Shown one piece after another: positions 29,617 through 37,818 of a stretch of DNA of 64,000 nucleotides. Origin of the DNA: Verrucomicrobiaceae bacterium (GTDB lineage Bacteria > Verrucomicrobiota > Verrucomicrobiia > Chthoniobacterales > Chthoniobacteraceae). The notes beneath the pieces are model-generated. The model did no database searches and was not told where the DNA came from. It saw nothing but the letters and a program-made list of their open reading frames with translations. The position numbers were made by a program, and so were the translations under genes. The DNA lies in assembly GCA_005791535.1 (NCBI GenBank), contig SXWH01000035.1, positions 1 through 64,000 of the forward strand. The letters run 5' to 3'. The stretch's first letter is position 1. Each line of letters opens with the position of its first letter.

Positions 29617-32319
29617 ATGAAACGTCTTCTATTCCTCACAGCACTTTTTCTTTCCGGCTCATCGATTTCGAGTGCGGCGGAGGTGCTTTCGGATACGGCG
29701 GTTTGGGGGTTTGCGACGGATTTTTTGAGCTATCGCAATGCGACGAGCAAGGGGTGGAATTTCGGGAACAGCGCGGCGAATGCGCCGACGGTTTCTTTGC
29801 TGGGGGTGACGATGACGGGGAATACCGGGGTGAATGATACGCTGAACGGGCTGATTTTTACGACGGCGCCGCTGACGTATCCGATCGGCGGTTTTACGTG
29901 GACGGGTGCGCCGGAGCAGGCGGCGCGGGATGGAATCAGCAAGGGCGGTCTGCACGGCGGTGCGGGGTTCTTTGCGATGAAGTTCGCGACGACTGCGGGG
30001 AAGACTTACATCGTGGATATCGTGGCGCTGGATGCGTCGGCACCGGCGGGCGGGCGGAGCATGGATGTGCTGGTGGACGGGGTGCTGACGAAGGACGACT
30101 GGCATGTGCCGTCGGGGAGTCCGTACAACCGGGTGCTGCGCATCCGCACAGTGGCGGATGCAGACGGTGTGGATCTTCGTTTTAATCGCGGCGGCGTGGT
30201 GGGGTCGGATCAAAATCCGGCGATTTCGGCGGTGGCGATTACGGAGGAGGTGGCGTCGCCGCCGGTGATCGGGACTGCGCCGCGCTCGCAGACGCAGCCG
30301 ATTGGCGGGACGGCGACTTTTTCCGTGGTGGCGGGTGGTGCGCCGCTGACGTATCAATGGCGGAAAGGGACGGTGCCGATTGGCGGGGCGACGGGTGCGA
30401 GTTATACGATTTCGCCGGTGACCGTGGGGGATGCGGCGAGCTACGATGTGGTGGTGACGAATGCGCAGGGCTCGGTGACGAGCAGCGCGGCGACGCTGGC
30501 GACGGTGGTTCCGCTCGCGCCGGCGGCGAGCGGCGTTTTGCAGAATCTCGCGGGCTACTGGCGCTTTGATGAAACGATGGGCGGGACGGCGGCCGATACG
30601 TCGGGCCAGCACAATAGCGGGGTGCTCACGAATTTTTCCGCGGCGACGAATGCCTACTGGACGCCGGGAAAAGTGGGCGGCGCGCTGCGGTTCGCGGCGG
30701 GGACGACGAATGAGCATGTGATCGTGCCGAACTTTCCGAAGACGACGGCGAACTATTCCATCTCGGCGTGGGTGTGGGCGGATTCGCGTCCGGTCTGGGC
30801 GAGCATCGTGAAGAACTGGTACGGGGAGTTTCATTTCGGTCTCGATGGCGGCACGGGCGAGCTGAGCAATTACATCGGGCTGACGAGCGGGCAATTGAGC
30901 GCGAAGGAAGCGGGCGTTTTCCCGACGGGCTCGTGGCAGCACGTGGCCTGCACGGCGGATGGCGCGAATCTGCGCATCTTCCGCAATGGTCTCCAGGTCG
31001 CTTCCACACCATACAGCGGCGCGCTCTTTACTCCGCCGCAGGCACTGAGCATCGGCGCGAAGATCACCGGCGCGAGCACGACGGACAGCCATTGGCAGGG
31101 GCTCATCGACGATGTGGCGCTGTGGAATCGCGCGCTTTCGGCGGGTGAAATCTACAATCTTTTCGCGGCCGGTTCCGCGGGCCTCGACATCACGAACGCC
31201 ACACCGCCCGCGCCTCCGACTGCGCTCGTGATCAACGAATACATGGCGGACAACGTCGGCGGAATCGAAGACGAGGACCGCGATTCCTCGGACTGGATCG
31301 AGCTCTATAATGGAACGGCCGCGGCGGTGAATCTCGACGGCTACTACCTCACGGATGTCTCGACGAACCTCGTGAAATGGCGCTTCCCCGCGGTGACGAT
31401 CAACAGCGGGCAGTATCTGCTCGTCTGGGCGAGCGGGAAGAACCGCCGCATCGCCGGGCAGCCGCTGCACACGAATTTCCAGCTCGATGTGGATGGCGAG
31501 GACATCGCGCTCGTCGCGCCGGATGGAACGACGATCGTGCACCGCTTTAACACGCCGCTCGCCTTCACGCCGGGCGCGGGATTTCCGCACTACCCCGCGG
31601 CGACAAACGTGAGCTTTGGTCTGCAAAACGCGGGCACGCAGACGGCGTTCTTTCCCGTGCCGACTCCGGGCCAGCCGAACGTCGCGCCAGTCGAGCCGCG
31701 CGGCGCGCTCATCAGCCAGCTCTCGTTTCTGCCGCTCGCGCCGACGGCGGGACAGGCCATCAACGTCACGGCGCGGATTCGTCCGGACCAGACGACTGCG
31801 ACGGCAAATACAATCACCAGCGCGACGCTGCGCTACCGGCTCATGTATGGCGCGGAGCAGACGACCGCGATGCACGACGACCGCGATGCACGACGACGGG
31901 CTGAATGGCGACGCGGTGGCGGGCGATGGATTTTTCACCGGCACGATCCCCGCATCGCTCGGTGCCACGGCGGGACAAATGGTCCGCTGGAATGTCACCG
32001 CCGTGACCGCCGAAGGCCGCACCACGCGCGCACCGCGGCGGCTCATCGCCGAGTCACCCGAATACGAAGGCACGGTGATCGCGGACCCCGCAATCACTTC
32101 GCCGCTGCCGGTCATCCATCGCTTTGTCGAAAACGCGGCGGCTGCGGAACTCATCACCGGCACGCGTTGCGAGATATTTTACGACGGCGAGTTTTACGAC
32201 AATTGCTTCACGCGCATCCGAGGCAACACGTCCATCGGCTGGCCGAAAAAGAGCTACAAGGTCGAGTTCAACAAAGGCCACAAGTTCCGCCTCCGCACCA
32301 CGCAGGGCCGCGTGGATGA
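29617..32319 (+). CDS. LamG/Ig/lamin-tail CotH surface protein, 5' part before a frameshift
   Basis: The ATG at 29617 starts a signal peptide (MKRLLFLTALFLSGSSISS). The frame encodes a beta-rich N-terminal domain, an Ig-like domain near 230-310 (GTATFSVVAGGAPLTYQWRKG), a LamG-like domain near 320-520 (YWRFDETMGG to IDDVALWNRALS) and a lamin-tail domain near 545-680 (LVINEYMADNVGG, DWIELYNG). At about 31880 a 16-bp tandem duplication shifts the frame; everything after that point up to 32319 is arginine-rich nonsense. The CotH-kinase part continues in another frame (next entry). Removing one repeat copy would give one protein ending at 34435. The gene may be broken, phase-variable, or mis-assembled. 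Confidence 0.8.
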   Translation: MKRLLFLTALFLSGSSISSAAEVLSDTAVWGFATDFLSYRNATSKGWNFGNSAANAPTVSLLGVTMTGNTGVNDTLNGLIFTTAPLTYPIGGFTWTGAPEQAARDGISKGGLHGGAGFFAMKFATTAGKTYIVDIVALDASAPAGGRSMDVLVDGVLTKDDWHVPSGSPYNRVLRIRTVADADGVDLRFNRGGVVGSDQNPAISAVAITEEVASPPVIGTAPRSQTQPIGGTATFSVVAGGAPLTYQWRKGTVPIGGATGASYTISPVTVGDAASYDVVVTNAQGSVTSSAATLATVVPLAPAASGVLQNLAGYWRFDETMGGTAADTSGQHNSGVLTNFSAATNAYWTPGKVGGALRFAAGTTNEHVIVPNFPKTTANYSISAWVWADSRPVWASIVKNWYGEFHFGLDGGTGELSNYIGLTSGQLSAKEAGVFPTGSWQHVACTADGANLRIFRNGLQVASTPYSGALFTPPQALSIGAKITGASTTDSHWQGLIDDVALWNRALSAGEIYNLFAAGSAGLDITNATPPAPPTALVINEYMADNVGGIEDEDRDSSDWIELYNGTAAAVNLDGYYLTDVSTNLVKWRFPAVTINSGQYLLVWASGKNRRIAGQPLHTNFQLDVDGEDIALVAPDGTTIVHRFNTPLAFTPGAGFPHYPAATNVSFGLQNAGTQTAFFPVPTPGQPNVAPVEPRGALISQLSFLPLAPTAGQAINVTARIRPDQTTATANTITSATLRYRLMYGAEQTTAMHDDRDARRRAEWRRGGGRWIFHRHDPRIARCHGGTNGPLECHRRDRRRPHHARTAAAHRRVTRIRRHGDRGPRNHFAAAGHPSLCRKRGGCGTHHRHALRDILRRRVLRQLLHAHPRQHVHRLAEKELQGRVQQRPQVPPPHHAGPRG
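31860..31897 (+). repeat. 16-bp tandem duplication that breaks the CotH gene frame
   Basis: CCGCGATGCACGACGA occurs twice back to back (31865-31880 and 31881-31896), and the period-16 match extends from 31860 to 31897. Since 16 is not a multiple of three, the second copy shifts the reading frame. With a single copy the protein would read straight through as TTAMHDDGLNGDAVAGDGFF. The ATG inside the second copy (31886) could serve as a new start for the 3' part. Confidence 0.95.
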
Positions 32320-34435
32320 GTTCGACCTCAATACGACCTTCACCGACAAGAGCTACGTCCGCGCGCAGATGGTGAGCGAGATGTACCGCGCCACCGGTCT
32401 CGCGACGCCGGAGATTTTCCCGGTCCACGTCCGGCAGAACGGCGCATTTTATTCCGTCGCTCTCTATGTCGAGCAGCCGGACGGCGATTTCCTCGGTCGC
32501 AACGGACTCGACCCCGACGGCTCCTACTACAAAGCCGTCGGCGACCACGGCGCGTGCGATTTCACGGCGGCGTCCGCTTTCGACAAAAAGACGCGTCTCG
32601 ACGAAGGCTACGCCGACCTCGATGCGGTCGTCACCGCCATGGGACTCACCGGCACGGCGCTGGAGACGTGGCTCTTTGACAATCTCGACGTGCCGCAAGT
32701 CGTGAACTTCATGGCAGGCGTCGCCATCACGCAGAACATCGACGCGTCGAACAAAAACTACTTCATGTATCGCGACAGCGACGGCTCGCGCGAATGGATG
32801 TTCATCCCGTGGGACCTCGACCTGAGCCTCGGTCCCGATGCGCTCAACACCGACACGATCGTCTATGCGCAAAATGCGCCCGCGACTCCCGCATGCGCGA
32901 GCCACCCGTTCCTCGGCGTGCGGCCATGGCAGCTCCACGCAAACAAGTTCAACCGATTGCAGGAAGCCATCGTCGCCAACCCGCGGACCCGCGCCATGCT
33001 CGTGCGCCGCATCCGCGGAATGAACGATCAATTCCTCGCAACAAACTGGTTTCAAAACCGCATGGATGTTTTGAAACCCACGCTCCAGGCCGACGTGGAC
33101 GCCGACCGCGCGAAGTGGGGCGCGAACTCGCATTTCAATTGGGCCGGCGGCGGAATCGTCACGCTCACGCAGGCGATGGACCGCATCAAAAACGAATACC
33201 TCGCGCCGCGCATCGGGTATCTCACGACGACGCACGCCGCGCCCGAGACGCTGAATTTCAGCACCGGACTCGGCAGTGCGGGAATCCCGTCCAGCCAGCC
33301 CGCAGCGCCCGTCATCACATTCGGCGACATCGAGGCAAATCCCGCGAGCGGCATTCAAGATCAGGAATTTATCGAGCTGCGAAACACCGGCACGACTTCC
33401 GTGGATATGAGCGGATGGACGCTCAGCGGCGGCGTCACATTTACCTTCAAAGGCGGGACCGTCGTTCTTCCCGGCGAGAGCATTTACGTGACGCCGAACC
33501 GTTACGCATTCCGCCAGCGCACGACCGGTCCGCGCGGTGCGGAGCGGCGGCTTGTCACCGGCGACGCATTAGGGCACCTCAGCAATCTCGGCGAAACGCT
33601 CACTCTAAAGAACGTCGCTGGCACGACGATCGCGAGCGTCACACTTCCTGCAGCGCCGAGCCCCGCGCAGCAGCATCTCCGCATCACCGAACTGCACTAC
33701 CATCCGCCCGGCGACGGGCTCGCGGAGTTCATCGAACTCCAGAACACCAGCACGACCGCGACGCTCGACCTCACGGGCATTCACTTCAGCGACGGCGTCG
33801 AGTTTGCGTTCAGAGCATCCACGCTAGCGCCCGGCGAACGGATTTTCGTCGTCCGGAATACCGCCGCATTTACCGCAGCGTTCGGCGCGGGATTCCGCAT
33901 CGCCGGTGAGTTTGCCAACGACACGAACCTCAGCGACGGCGGCGAGCACGTCGCTCTCGACGATGCGACGAACAGCACGATTCAAGAGGTCACCTACAAC
34001 GACATCGCCCCGTGGCCCGTCGCCGCCGACGGCGCGGGAGCCTCGCTGCATTTCATCGTCGGCAGCACCGACGCACCCGCCGTGAGCGAAGCCGTCCGCT
34101 GGTTCGCGTTTGCGCCAAATCCCGGCAGCATCCCCGACGACACCGATGGCGACGGCCAGAGCAATCTCACCGAATGGCTCGCCGGCACGAATTCAGGCGA
34201 CGCCGCCAGCCGCTTCGTGATTTCCAGCACCGTCAAAAACGGCGACGGCAGCATCACCGGCACATTCCCCGGCGCAGCGGGCAAGACCTACCGCATTTTT
34301 TCGTCTCCCGACCTCGCGACATGGTCGCCGCTTGGCGCAATCATCACGCCCGTGGTGAACGGCGCACAGACATTCACCGACCCGACTCCCGGAACCGGCG
34401 CACGTTTTTATAAGGTCGTGACGCCCGCTCCGTGA
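31886..34435 (+). CDS. CotH-kinase / lamin-tail surface protein, 3' part after the frameshift
   Basis: This frame continues the protein interrupted at 31865-31896. It encodes a CotH-type protein kinase-like domain (CFTRIRGNTSIGWPKKSYK, NYFMYRDSDGSREWMFIPWDLDLS) over roughly the first 420 residues. Two further lamin-tail domains follow (DQEFIELRNTGTTSVDMSG and LAEFIELQNTSTTATLDLTG). A DxDxDG stretch (DDTDGDGQSNLTEW) and the common C-terminal module ending RFYKVVTPAP complete it. CotH kinases phosphorylate secreted spore-coat or surface proteins in characterised members. If translated alone it could start at the ATG at 31886, but without a signal peptide it would stay in the cytosol, which makes no sense for these domains. 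It converges tail to tail with the acyltransferase. Confidence 0.78.
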   Translation: MHDDGLNGDAVAGDGFFTGTIPASLGATAGQMVRWNVTAVTAEGRTTRAPRRLIAESPEYEGTVIADPAITSPLPVIHRFVENAAAAELITGTRCEIFYDGEFYDNCFTRIRGNTSIGWPKKSYKVEFNKGHKFRLRTTQGRVDEFDLNTTFTDKSYVRAQMVSEMYRATGLATPEIFPVHVRQNGAFYSVALYVEQPDGDFLGRNGLDPDGSYYKAVGDHGACDFTAASAFDKKTRLDEGYADLDAVVTAMGLTGTALETWLFDNLDVPQVVNFMAGVAITQNIDASNKNYFMYRDSDGSREWMFIPWDLDLSLGPDALNTDTIVYAQNAPATPACASHPFLGVRPWQLHANKFNRLQEAIVANPRTRAMLVRRIRGMNDQFLATNWFQNRMDVLKPTLQADVDADRAKWGANSHFNWAGGGIVTLTQAMDRIKNEYLAPRIGYLTTTHAAPETLNFSTGLGSAGIPSSQPAAPVITFGDIEANPASGIQDQEFIELRNTGTTSVDMSGWTLSGGVTFTFKGGTVVLPGESIYVTPNRYAFRQRTTGPRGAERRLVTGDALGHLSNLGETLTLKNVAGTTIASVTLPAAPSPAQQHLRITELHYHPPGDGLAEFIELQNTSTTATLDLTGIHFSDGVEFAFRASTLAPGERIFVVRNTAAFTAAFGAGFRIAGEFANDTNLSDGGEHVALDDATNSTIQEVTYNDIAPWPVAADGAGASLHFIVGSTDAPAVSEAVRWFAFAPNPGSIPDDTDGDGQSNLTEWLAGTNSGDAASRFVISSTVKNGDGSITGTFPGAAGKTYRIFSSPDLATWSPLGAIITPVVNGAQTFTDPTPGTGARFYKVVTPAP

Positions 34436-35032
34436 TTACTCCGGCACGCGTTTGGCGTAGCGGGCTGGATTGCCGGCGACGATGGTTCCGGGCGGGACGT
34501 CCTTTGTTACGACGGCGCCGGCGGCGATGACGGAATTGTCGCCGATGGTGACCCCTTTGAGGACGATGGCATTCATGCCGATCCAGACATTGTTGCCGAT
34601 TTTCACCGGGCGGGAACGGACGGCTTCGAGCGGACGTTGCGGCTTGTTTTCGTAGTAAGGCGCGAGCGCCTCGGCGTCGATACGGCGCTGGGCGGCGCCG
34701 ACGGGGTGAAAGTCGCTATCGGCAATGCCCACGCCCCAGGAAATGAGACAGTGCGAGCCGATGTCCACGCGCGTTTCGCAAGTAATGAGCGCGCCCACGA
34801 GGAGCGTGAAGTCCCCGATGGTGACGTGGGCGTCGCCGCTGACCGCAAACTGGCAGGCGGCATAAACACTGACATGGTCGCCGATCTCGATGGCGGGCTG
34901 GCGTTTGCCTTTGAAATGCAGAAAGCACTGAGCGCTCTCGCAATAAAAGCCGTCGCCCCAGACGATGTTCTCGGGAATGCGGCGCGGGGACCAGTCGTGC
35001 TCTACGGTGCGGTCGGGACGGACGTTGGACAT
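34436..35032 (-). CDS. hexapeptide-repeat acyltransferase
   Basis: A 198-residue left-handed beta-helix protein. The C-terminal half shows repeated hexapeptides ([35 protein letters not shown]) and ends [10 protein letters not shown], the hallmark of the maltose/galactoside O-acetyltransferase group. A histidine in DSDFHPVG is a candidate catalytic base. These enzymes transfer acetyl or other acyl groups from CoA to sugars, often for surface polysaccharide modification. The ATG at 35032 starts [14 protein letters not shown]; an ATG at 35089 is open but adds an unrelated stretch. Its stop directly abuts the end of the CotH gene, and it is divergent from the small basic protein gene. Confidence 0.85.
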   Translation of the reverse strand: MSNVRPDRTVEHDWSPRRIPENIVWGDGFYCESAQCFLHFKGKRQPAIEIGDHVSVYAACQFAVSGDAHVTIGDFTLLVGALITCETRVDIGSHCLISWGVGIADSDFHPVGAAQRRIDAEALAPYYENKPQRPLEAVRSRPVKIGNNVWIGMNAIVLKGVTIGDNSVIAAGAVVTKDVPPGTIVAGNPARYAKRVPE

Positions 35033-35134
35033 GGCGGGACCGTGGCTGGAAACAGCCCGCACGTAAATCTCCGAAAATCGTACTTGCACAAAACGACCAG
35101 ACCGCTAGTTTCCGCGCCTCTTTTCCAAAAATAT

Positions 35135-35290
35135 ATGTCGCAGCACCGCAGTCTCAAAGGTTCCAGCACCATCGCCGCAAAGCGCAACGTCCTCAAGCGC
35201 TTCGAGCGCGTGGAAGTCCTCAAGCGCCGCAATCAGTGGAAGGAAGGCGATCGCGTAATCGGCCTGCGCAAGACAAAGCCGGACGCCTAG
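35135..35290 (+). CDS. small basic protein of the Chlamydiae/Verrucomicrobia type
   Basis: A 51-residue, strongly basic protein starting MSQHRSLKGSSTIAAKRNVL and ending DRVIGLRKTKPDA. This closely matches the family described as a small basic protein restricted to Verrucomicrobia, Chlamydiae and relatives (TIGR04137), whose biochemical role is unknown but which is thought to bind RNA. The start at 35135 is preceded by an A-rich stretch without a Shine-Dalgarno. A strong intrinsic terminator follows at 35324, so the gene is probably monocistronic. It is the best taxonomic marker in the window. Confidence 0.88.
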   Translation: MSQHRSLKGSSTIAAKRNVLKRFERVEVLKRRNQWKEGDRVIGLRKTKPDA

Positions 35291-35323
35291 TCCGCAAGAA
35301 ATTTTCGTGGTTTGTTGTTTCGA

Positions 35324-35363
35324 CGAAGCCGCCGGGCTGTGGGCCTGGCGGCTTCGTTTTTTT
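35324..35363 (+). terminator. rho-independent terminator of the small basic protein gene
   Basis: CGAAGCCGCC (35324-35333) pairs perfectly with GGCGGCTTCG (35347-35356) over ten base pairs. The short GC-rich interior can extend the stem, and a seven-base T-run (35357-35363) follows. The stem's left arm lies 34 bases after the stop codon. Confidence 0.92.
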
Positions 35364-35461
35364 CTCCGCGAGGCAAGCGACGGGCGAACCGTGCCAAAAG
35401 AACGCTTGCCCGGGCGCGCGGAGAAGCGTTCAGTTGAGCCGCCAACTTACATCATCGTTCC

Positions 35462-36259
35462 ATGAGGAAATCCATCATCGCCATCGCGCTCACCGCTTCC
35501 GTCGCCCTCGCCGAACCGCCGCAGAAGATCGACATCTCCAAGCTGCCGCAACAGACGCAGGTCGTGGATGACGTGGTGGTGCCTGTTCCGAGCGAAATCT
35601 TCAATGTTCTCGACAAACTCGGGAAGCCGAACTGGACGTCCGTTTTGCGCGCCCCAAACGGCGTGGCGAAGCCATTCGGCCAGCAGCCGCAGGTCGCTCT
35701 CTATATGGGAACGATCATCGCCGAGGGGTTCATCGCCGTCGAGGCGGAGGACGCGGAGGCCGTGAAGAATATCGGCAAGAGCGTCCTGAGCCTCGCGACA
35801 GCGCTCAGCATTCGGAAGGAAGTGACGAGCCGTGCGAATGCAATCATCGCCGCCGCCGATAAAAAGGATTGGGGCCAGGTCCGCAAGGAACTGGACGGCG
35901 CACTCGGCGAGGTCCGCGGCGCGATGAAGGCCCTCGGCGACGAACAACTCTCACACCTCGTCAGCCTCGGTGGCTGGCTCCGCGGAACGGAGGCACTTTG
36001 CGCGGTGGTGGACAAGAACTACAGCAAGGACGGAGCGGATTTGCTGCGCCAGCAGATGCTGCTCAGTTTCTTCGACAACAAACTCGACGCTTTCAGTAAG
36101 AAGAAGCCGGTGAACGCGCTAATCCCGAAGATTAAAGGCGGACTGAAGAGCATCCAGCCGCTCATCGGTCTCGCGGCCGATGCCGACATTTCCGCCAAGT
36201 CCGTGAAGGAAATCGGCGAAATCACCGCCGGGCTGGTAAAATCGATTCAAACCAAGTAG
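35462..36259 (+). CDS. secreted protein of unknown function
   Basis: A 265-residue protein with a signal peptide (MRKSIIAIALTASVALAEPP). The mature part is mostly helical: SRANAIIAAADKKDWGQVRKELDGALGEV near 125-150, SLGGWLRGTEALCAV, and LLRQQMLLSFFDNKL. It contains one cysteine and no haem or enzyme motif. Similar all-helical secreted proteins recur in Verrucomicrobia, but I cannot name a family. It is followed after 15 bases by another small secreted protein on the same strand, so the two probably form an operon. It is likely periplasmic. Confidence 0.72.
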   Translation: MRKSIIAIALTASVALAEPPQKIDISKLPQQTQVVDDVVVPVPSEIFNVLDKLGKPNWTSVLRAPNGVAKPFGQQPQVALYMGTIIAEGFIAVEAEDAEAVKNIGKSVLSLATALSIRKEVTSRANAIIAAADKKDWGQVRKELDGALGEVRGAMKALGDEQLSHLVSLGGWLRGTEALCAVVDKNYSKDGADLLRQQMLLSFFDNKLDAFSKKKPVNALIPKIKGGLKSIQPLIGLAADADISAKSVKEIGEITAGLVKSIQTK

Positions 36260-36274
36260 TCATCTCAGCAACCT

Positions 36275-36703
36275 GTGAAGAGTTCCTTTTTCAAACTTCT
36301 CGCGATACTCGCCTTCGCACTGCTGCCCGTGAGGGCGACGGTGGACGATTCGCTTTCCTACGCGCTGGAGGCCGCGACGCCCTACGTGAAGGAAGGCTTT
36401 ACCGTGCGCGAAGATTGGTGGGGCGGAGATCTTCCGGTGAAGAAGCCGAAGGCCATCGTGCATCAGCTCTTCAAAGGAAACCAGTACTGGTTCTGGATGG
36501 GCACCGAAGTGAACGGCGCGAAGATTTCGGTGCATATCTACGACGCCGACGGCAACCTCTGCGAAGTCGAGGCGTGGGCAAAGGGACGCTTCGCCGCGGC
36601 GCGCGTGATTCCGAAGAAGACGGGTACCTATTACATCATCGTGGAAGTGGAGAAATCCGACCGGGAACGCACCCACTGGGCACTGGCTTACGGCTTTCGC
36701 TGA
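36275..36703 (+). CDS. small secreted protein of unknown function
   Basis: A 142-residue protein beginning at a GTG (translated as Met). The signal peptide is MKSSFFKLLAILAFALLPVRAT, followed by a beta-rich mature part with WWGGDLPVKKPKAIVHQLFKG, YWFWMGTEVNGAKISVHIYD and a C-terminal TYYIIVEVEKSDRERTHW. The fold resembles small beta-sandwich modules, but no family is recognised. The 15-base gap to the upstream gene suggests the two are expressed together. No Shine-Dalgarno precedes the GTG. Confidence 0.68.
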   Translation: MKSSFFKLLAILAFALLPVRATVDDSLSYALEAATPYVKEGFTVREDWWGGDLPVKKPKAIVHQLFKGNQYWFWMGTEVNGAKISVHIYDADGNLCEVEAWAKGRFAAARVIPKKTGTYYIIVEVEKSDRERTHWALAYGFR

Positions 36704-36864
36704 GTCACTGCAGCGCCGTGCGGTGATGCGAGCAACGCAACACTTCCGGCATTCTTTCGATAGCCGGCGGACGAATCCCACCCTTTACCGCCTGCTGCCA
36801 AAACCATCCGTATGCGGCAACCGCGACATTGCGGCTGCGCATCAAACCTTCATTTTTCATTTTT

Positions 36865-37815
36865 GTGGAACAGACATTTGAATTCGACAGCGCCCGCACA
36901 CTTGGGTCGCTGTTTTTAAACGACCTCGGCAATTTACAACTCATCGAACGCACGCTCGGCGTAAAGATCACCACCCGCGAAGGCTGGCTGCGCGTGGAGG
37001 GCGAAACGGCTGCCGTGGAGCAGACCGGCCGCATTTTCCGCCAGCTCGCAGACGCGCAAAAGGGCGGCCTGACGATTCGCAAGTTCGAGTTTAACTACGC
37101 TCTCCGGGCCGTTCAGGAACCGGACGCGCCTTCGCTCGATGCGCTGGTTGTGACGAAGATCCAGTGCTCCAGCCGGCGACCGCCCATCGTGCCGAAGACG
37201 GCGGTGCAGCGCGCTTACATTCAGGCGATTCAGCAGCACGACATGACGTTTGGAATCGGCCCCGCGGGAACGGGAAAAACGTATCTCGCCATGGCAATGG
37301 CGGTGTCCGCTTTAAAAAAAGAGCAGGTGCATCGCATCATCCTCACGCGCCCCGCGGTCGAGGCGGGCGAAGCGCTCGGGTTTTTGCCGGGCGATTTGAA
37401 GGAGAAGATCATGCCGTATTTGCGCCCGCTCTATGATGCGCTGCACGACATGATCGATGCGGAGGACATGCAGCGGCTGTTTGAGCGCGGCGTGATCGAA
37501 GTGGCTCCCCTCGCCTACATGCGCGGTCGCACGCTGAATCACGCCTTTGTCGTCCTCGACGAAGCGCAGAACACGACGACCGAGCAGATGTTCATGTTTC
37601 TCACCCGCCTCGGTGCGGACAGCAAAGCCGTCATCACCGGCGATCCGACGCAAATCGACCTACCCGGCAACAAGCGGAGCGGACTCATCGAAGCACTCAC
37701 CGCGCTGAAAGGCGTGGAGGGAATCCACTTCACGAACTTCGGCGAGCGCGATGTGATCCGCCACGAACTCGTGCAGCGAATCGTCAAAGCCTACCGCTCG
37801 CACCGGAGCAATTAG
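36865..37815 (+). CDS. phoH: PhoH-family ATPase
   Basis: A protein of about 316 residues with a P-loop (GPAGTGKT at residues 132-139) and Walker B (VVLDEAQN at 229-236). The region between carries the family motifs ILTRPAVEAGEALGFLPG and GDPTQIDLP. These identify a PhoH-like (PhoL/YbeZ) cytosolic ATPase, a family linked to RNA metabolism, usually next to ybeY; no ybeY gene is seen here. The N-terminal part resembles a KH-like domain. The start is uncertain: a GTG at 36865 opens with EQTFEFDSARTLGS, typical for the family, while a TTG at 36829 would add twelve basic residues. It converges on hisD with only three bases between the stops. Confidence 0.92.
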   Translation: MEQTFEFDSARTLGSLFLNDLGNLQLIERTLGVKITTREGWLRVEGETAAVEQTGRIFRQLADAQKGGLTIRKFEFNYALRAVQEPDAPSLDALVVTKIQCSSRRPPIVPKTAVQRAYIQAIQQHDMTFGIGPAGTGKTYLAMAMAVSALKKEQVHRIILTRPAVEAGEALGFLPGDLKEKIMPYLRPLYDALHDMIDAEDMQRLFERGVIEVAPLAYMRGRTLNHAFVVLDEAQNTTTEQMFMFLTRLGADSKAVITGDPTQIDLPGNKRSGLIEALTALKGVEGIHFTNFGERDVIRHELVQRIVKAYRSHRSN

Positions 37816-37818
37816 GCT

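Noticed and set aside
29659-32163. 834-codon minus-strand open frame opposite the CotH gene's 5' part
   Set aside because: The translation is strongly arginine-rich and has no motif. The plus strand has a signal peptide, Ig, LamG and lamin-tail domains.
36829-36864. TTG start extending PhoH by twelve residues
   Set aside because: The added residues are basic and hydrophobic and unlike the family's start; the GTG at 36865 fits better, though not decisively.
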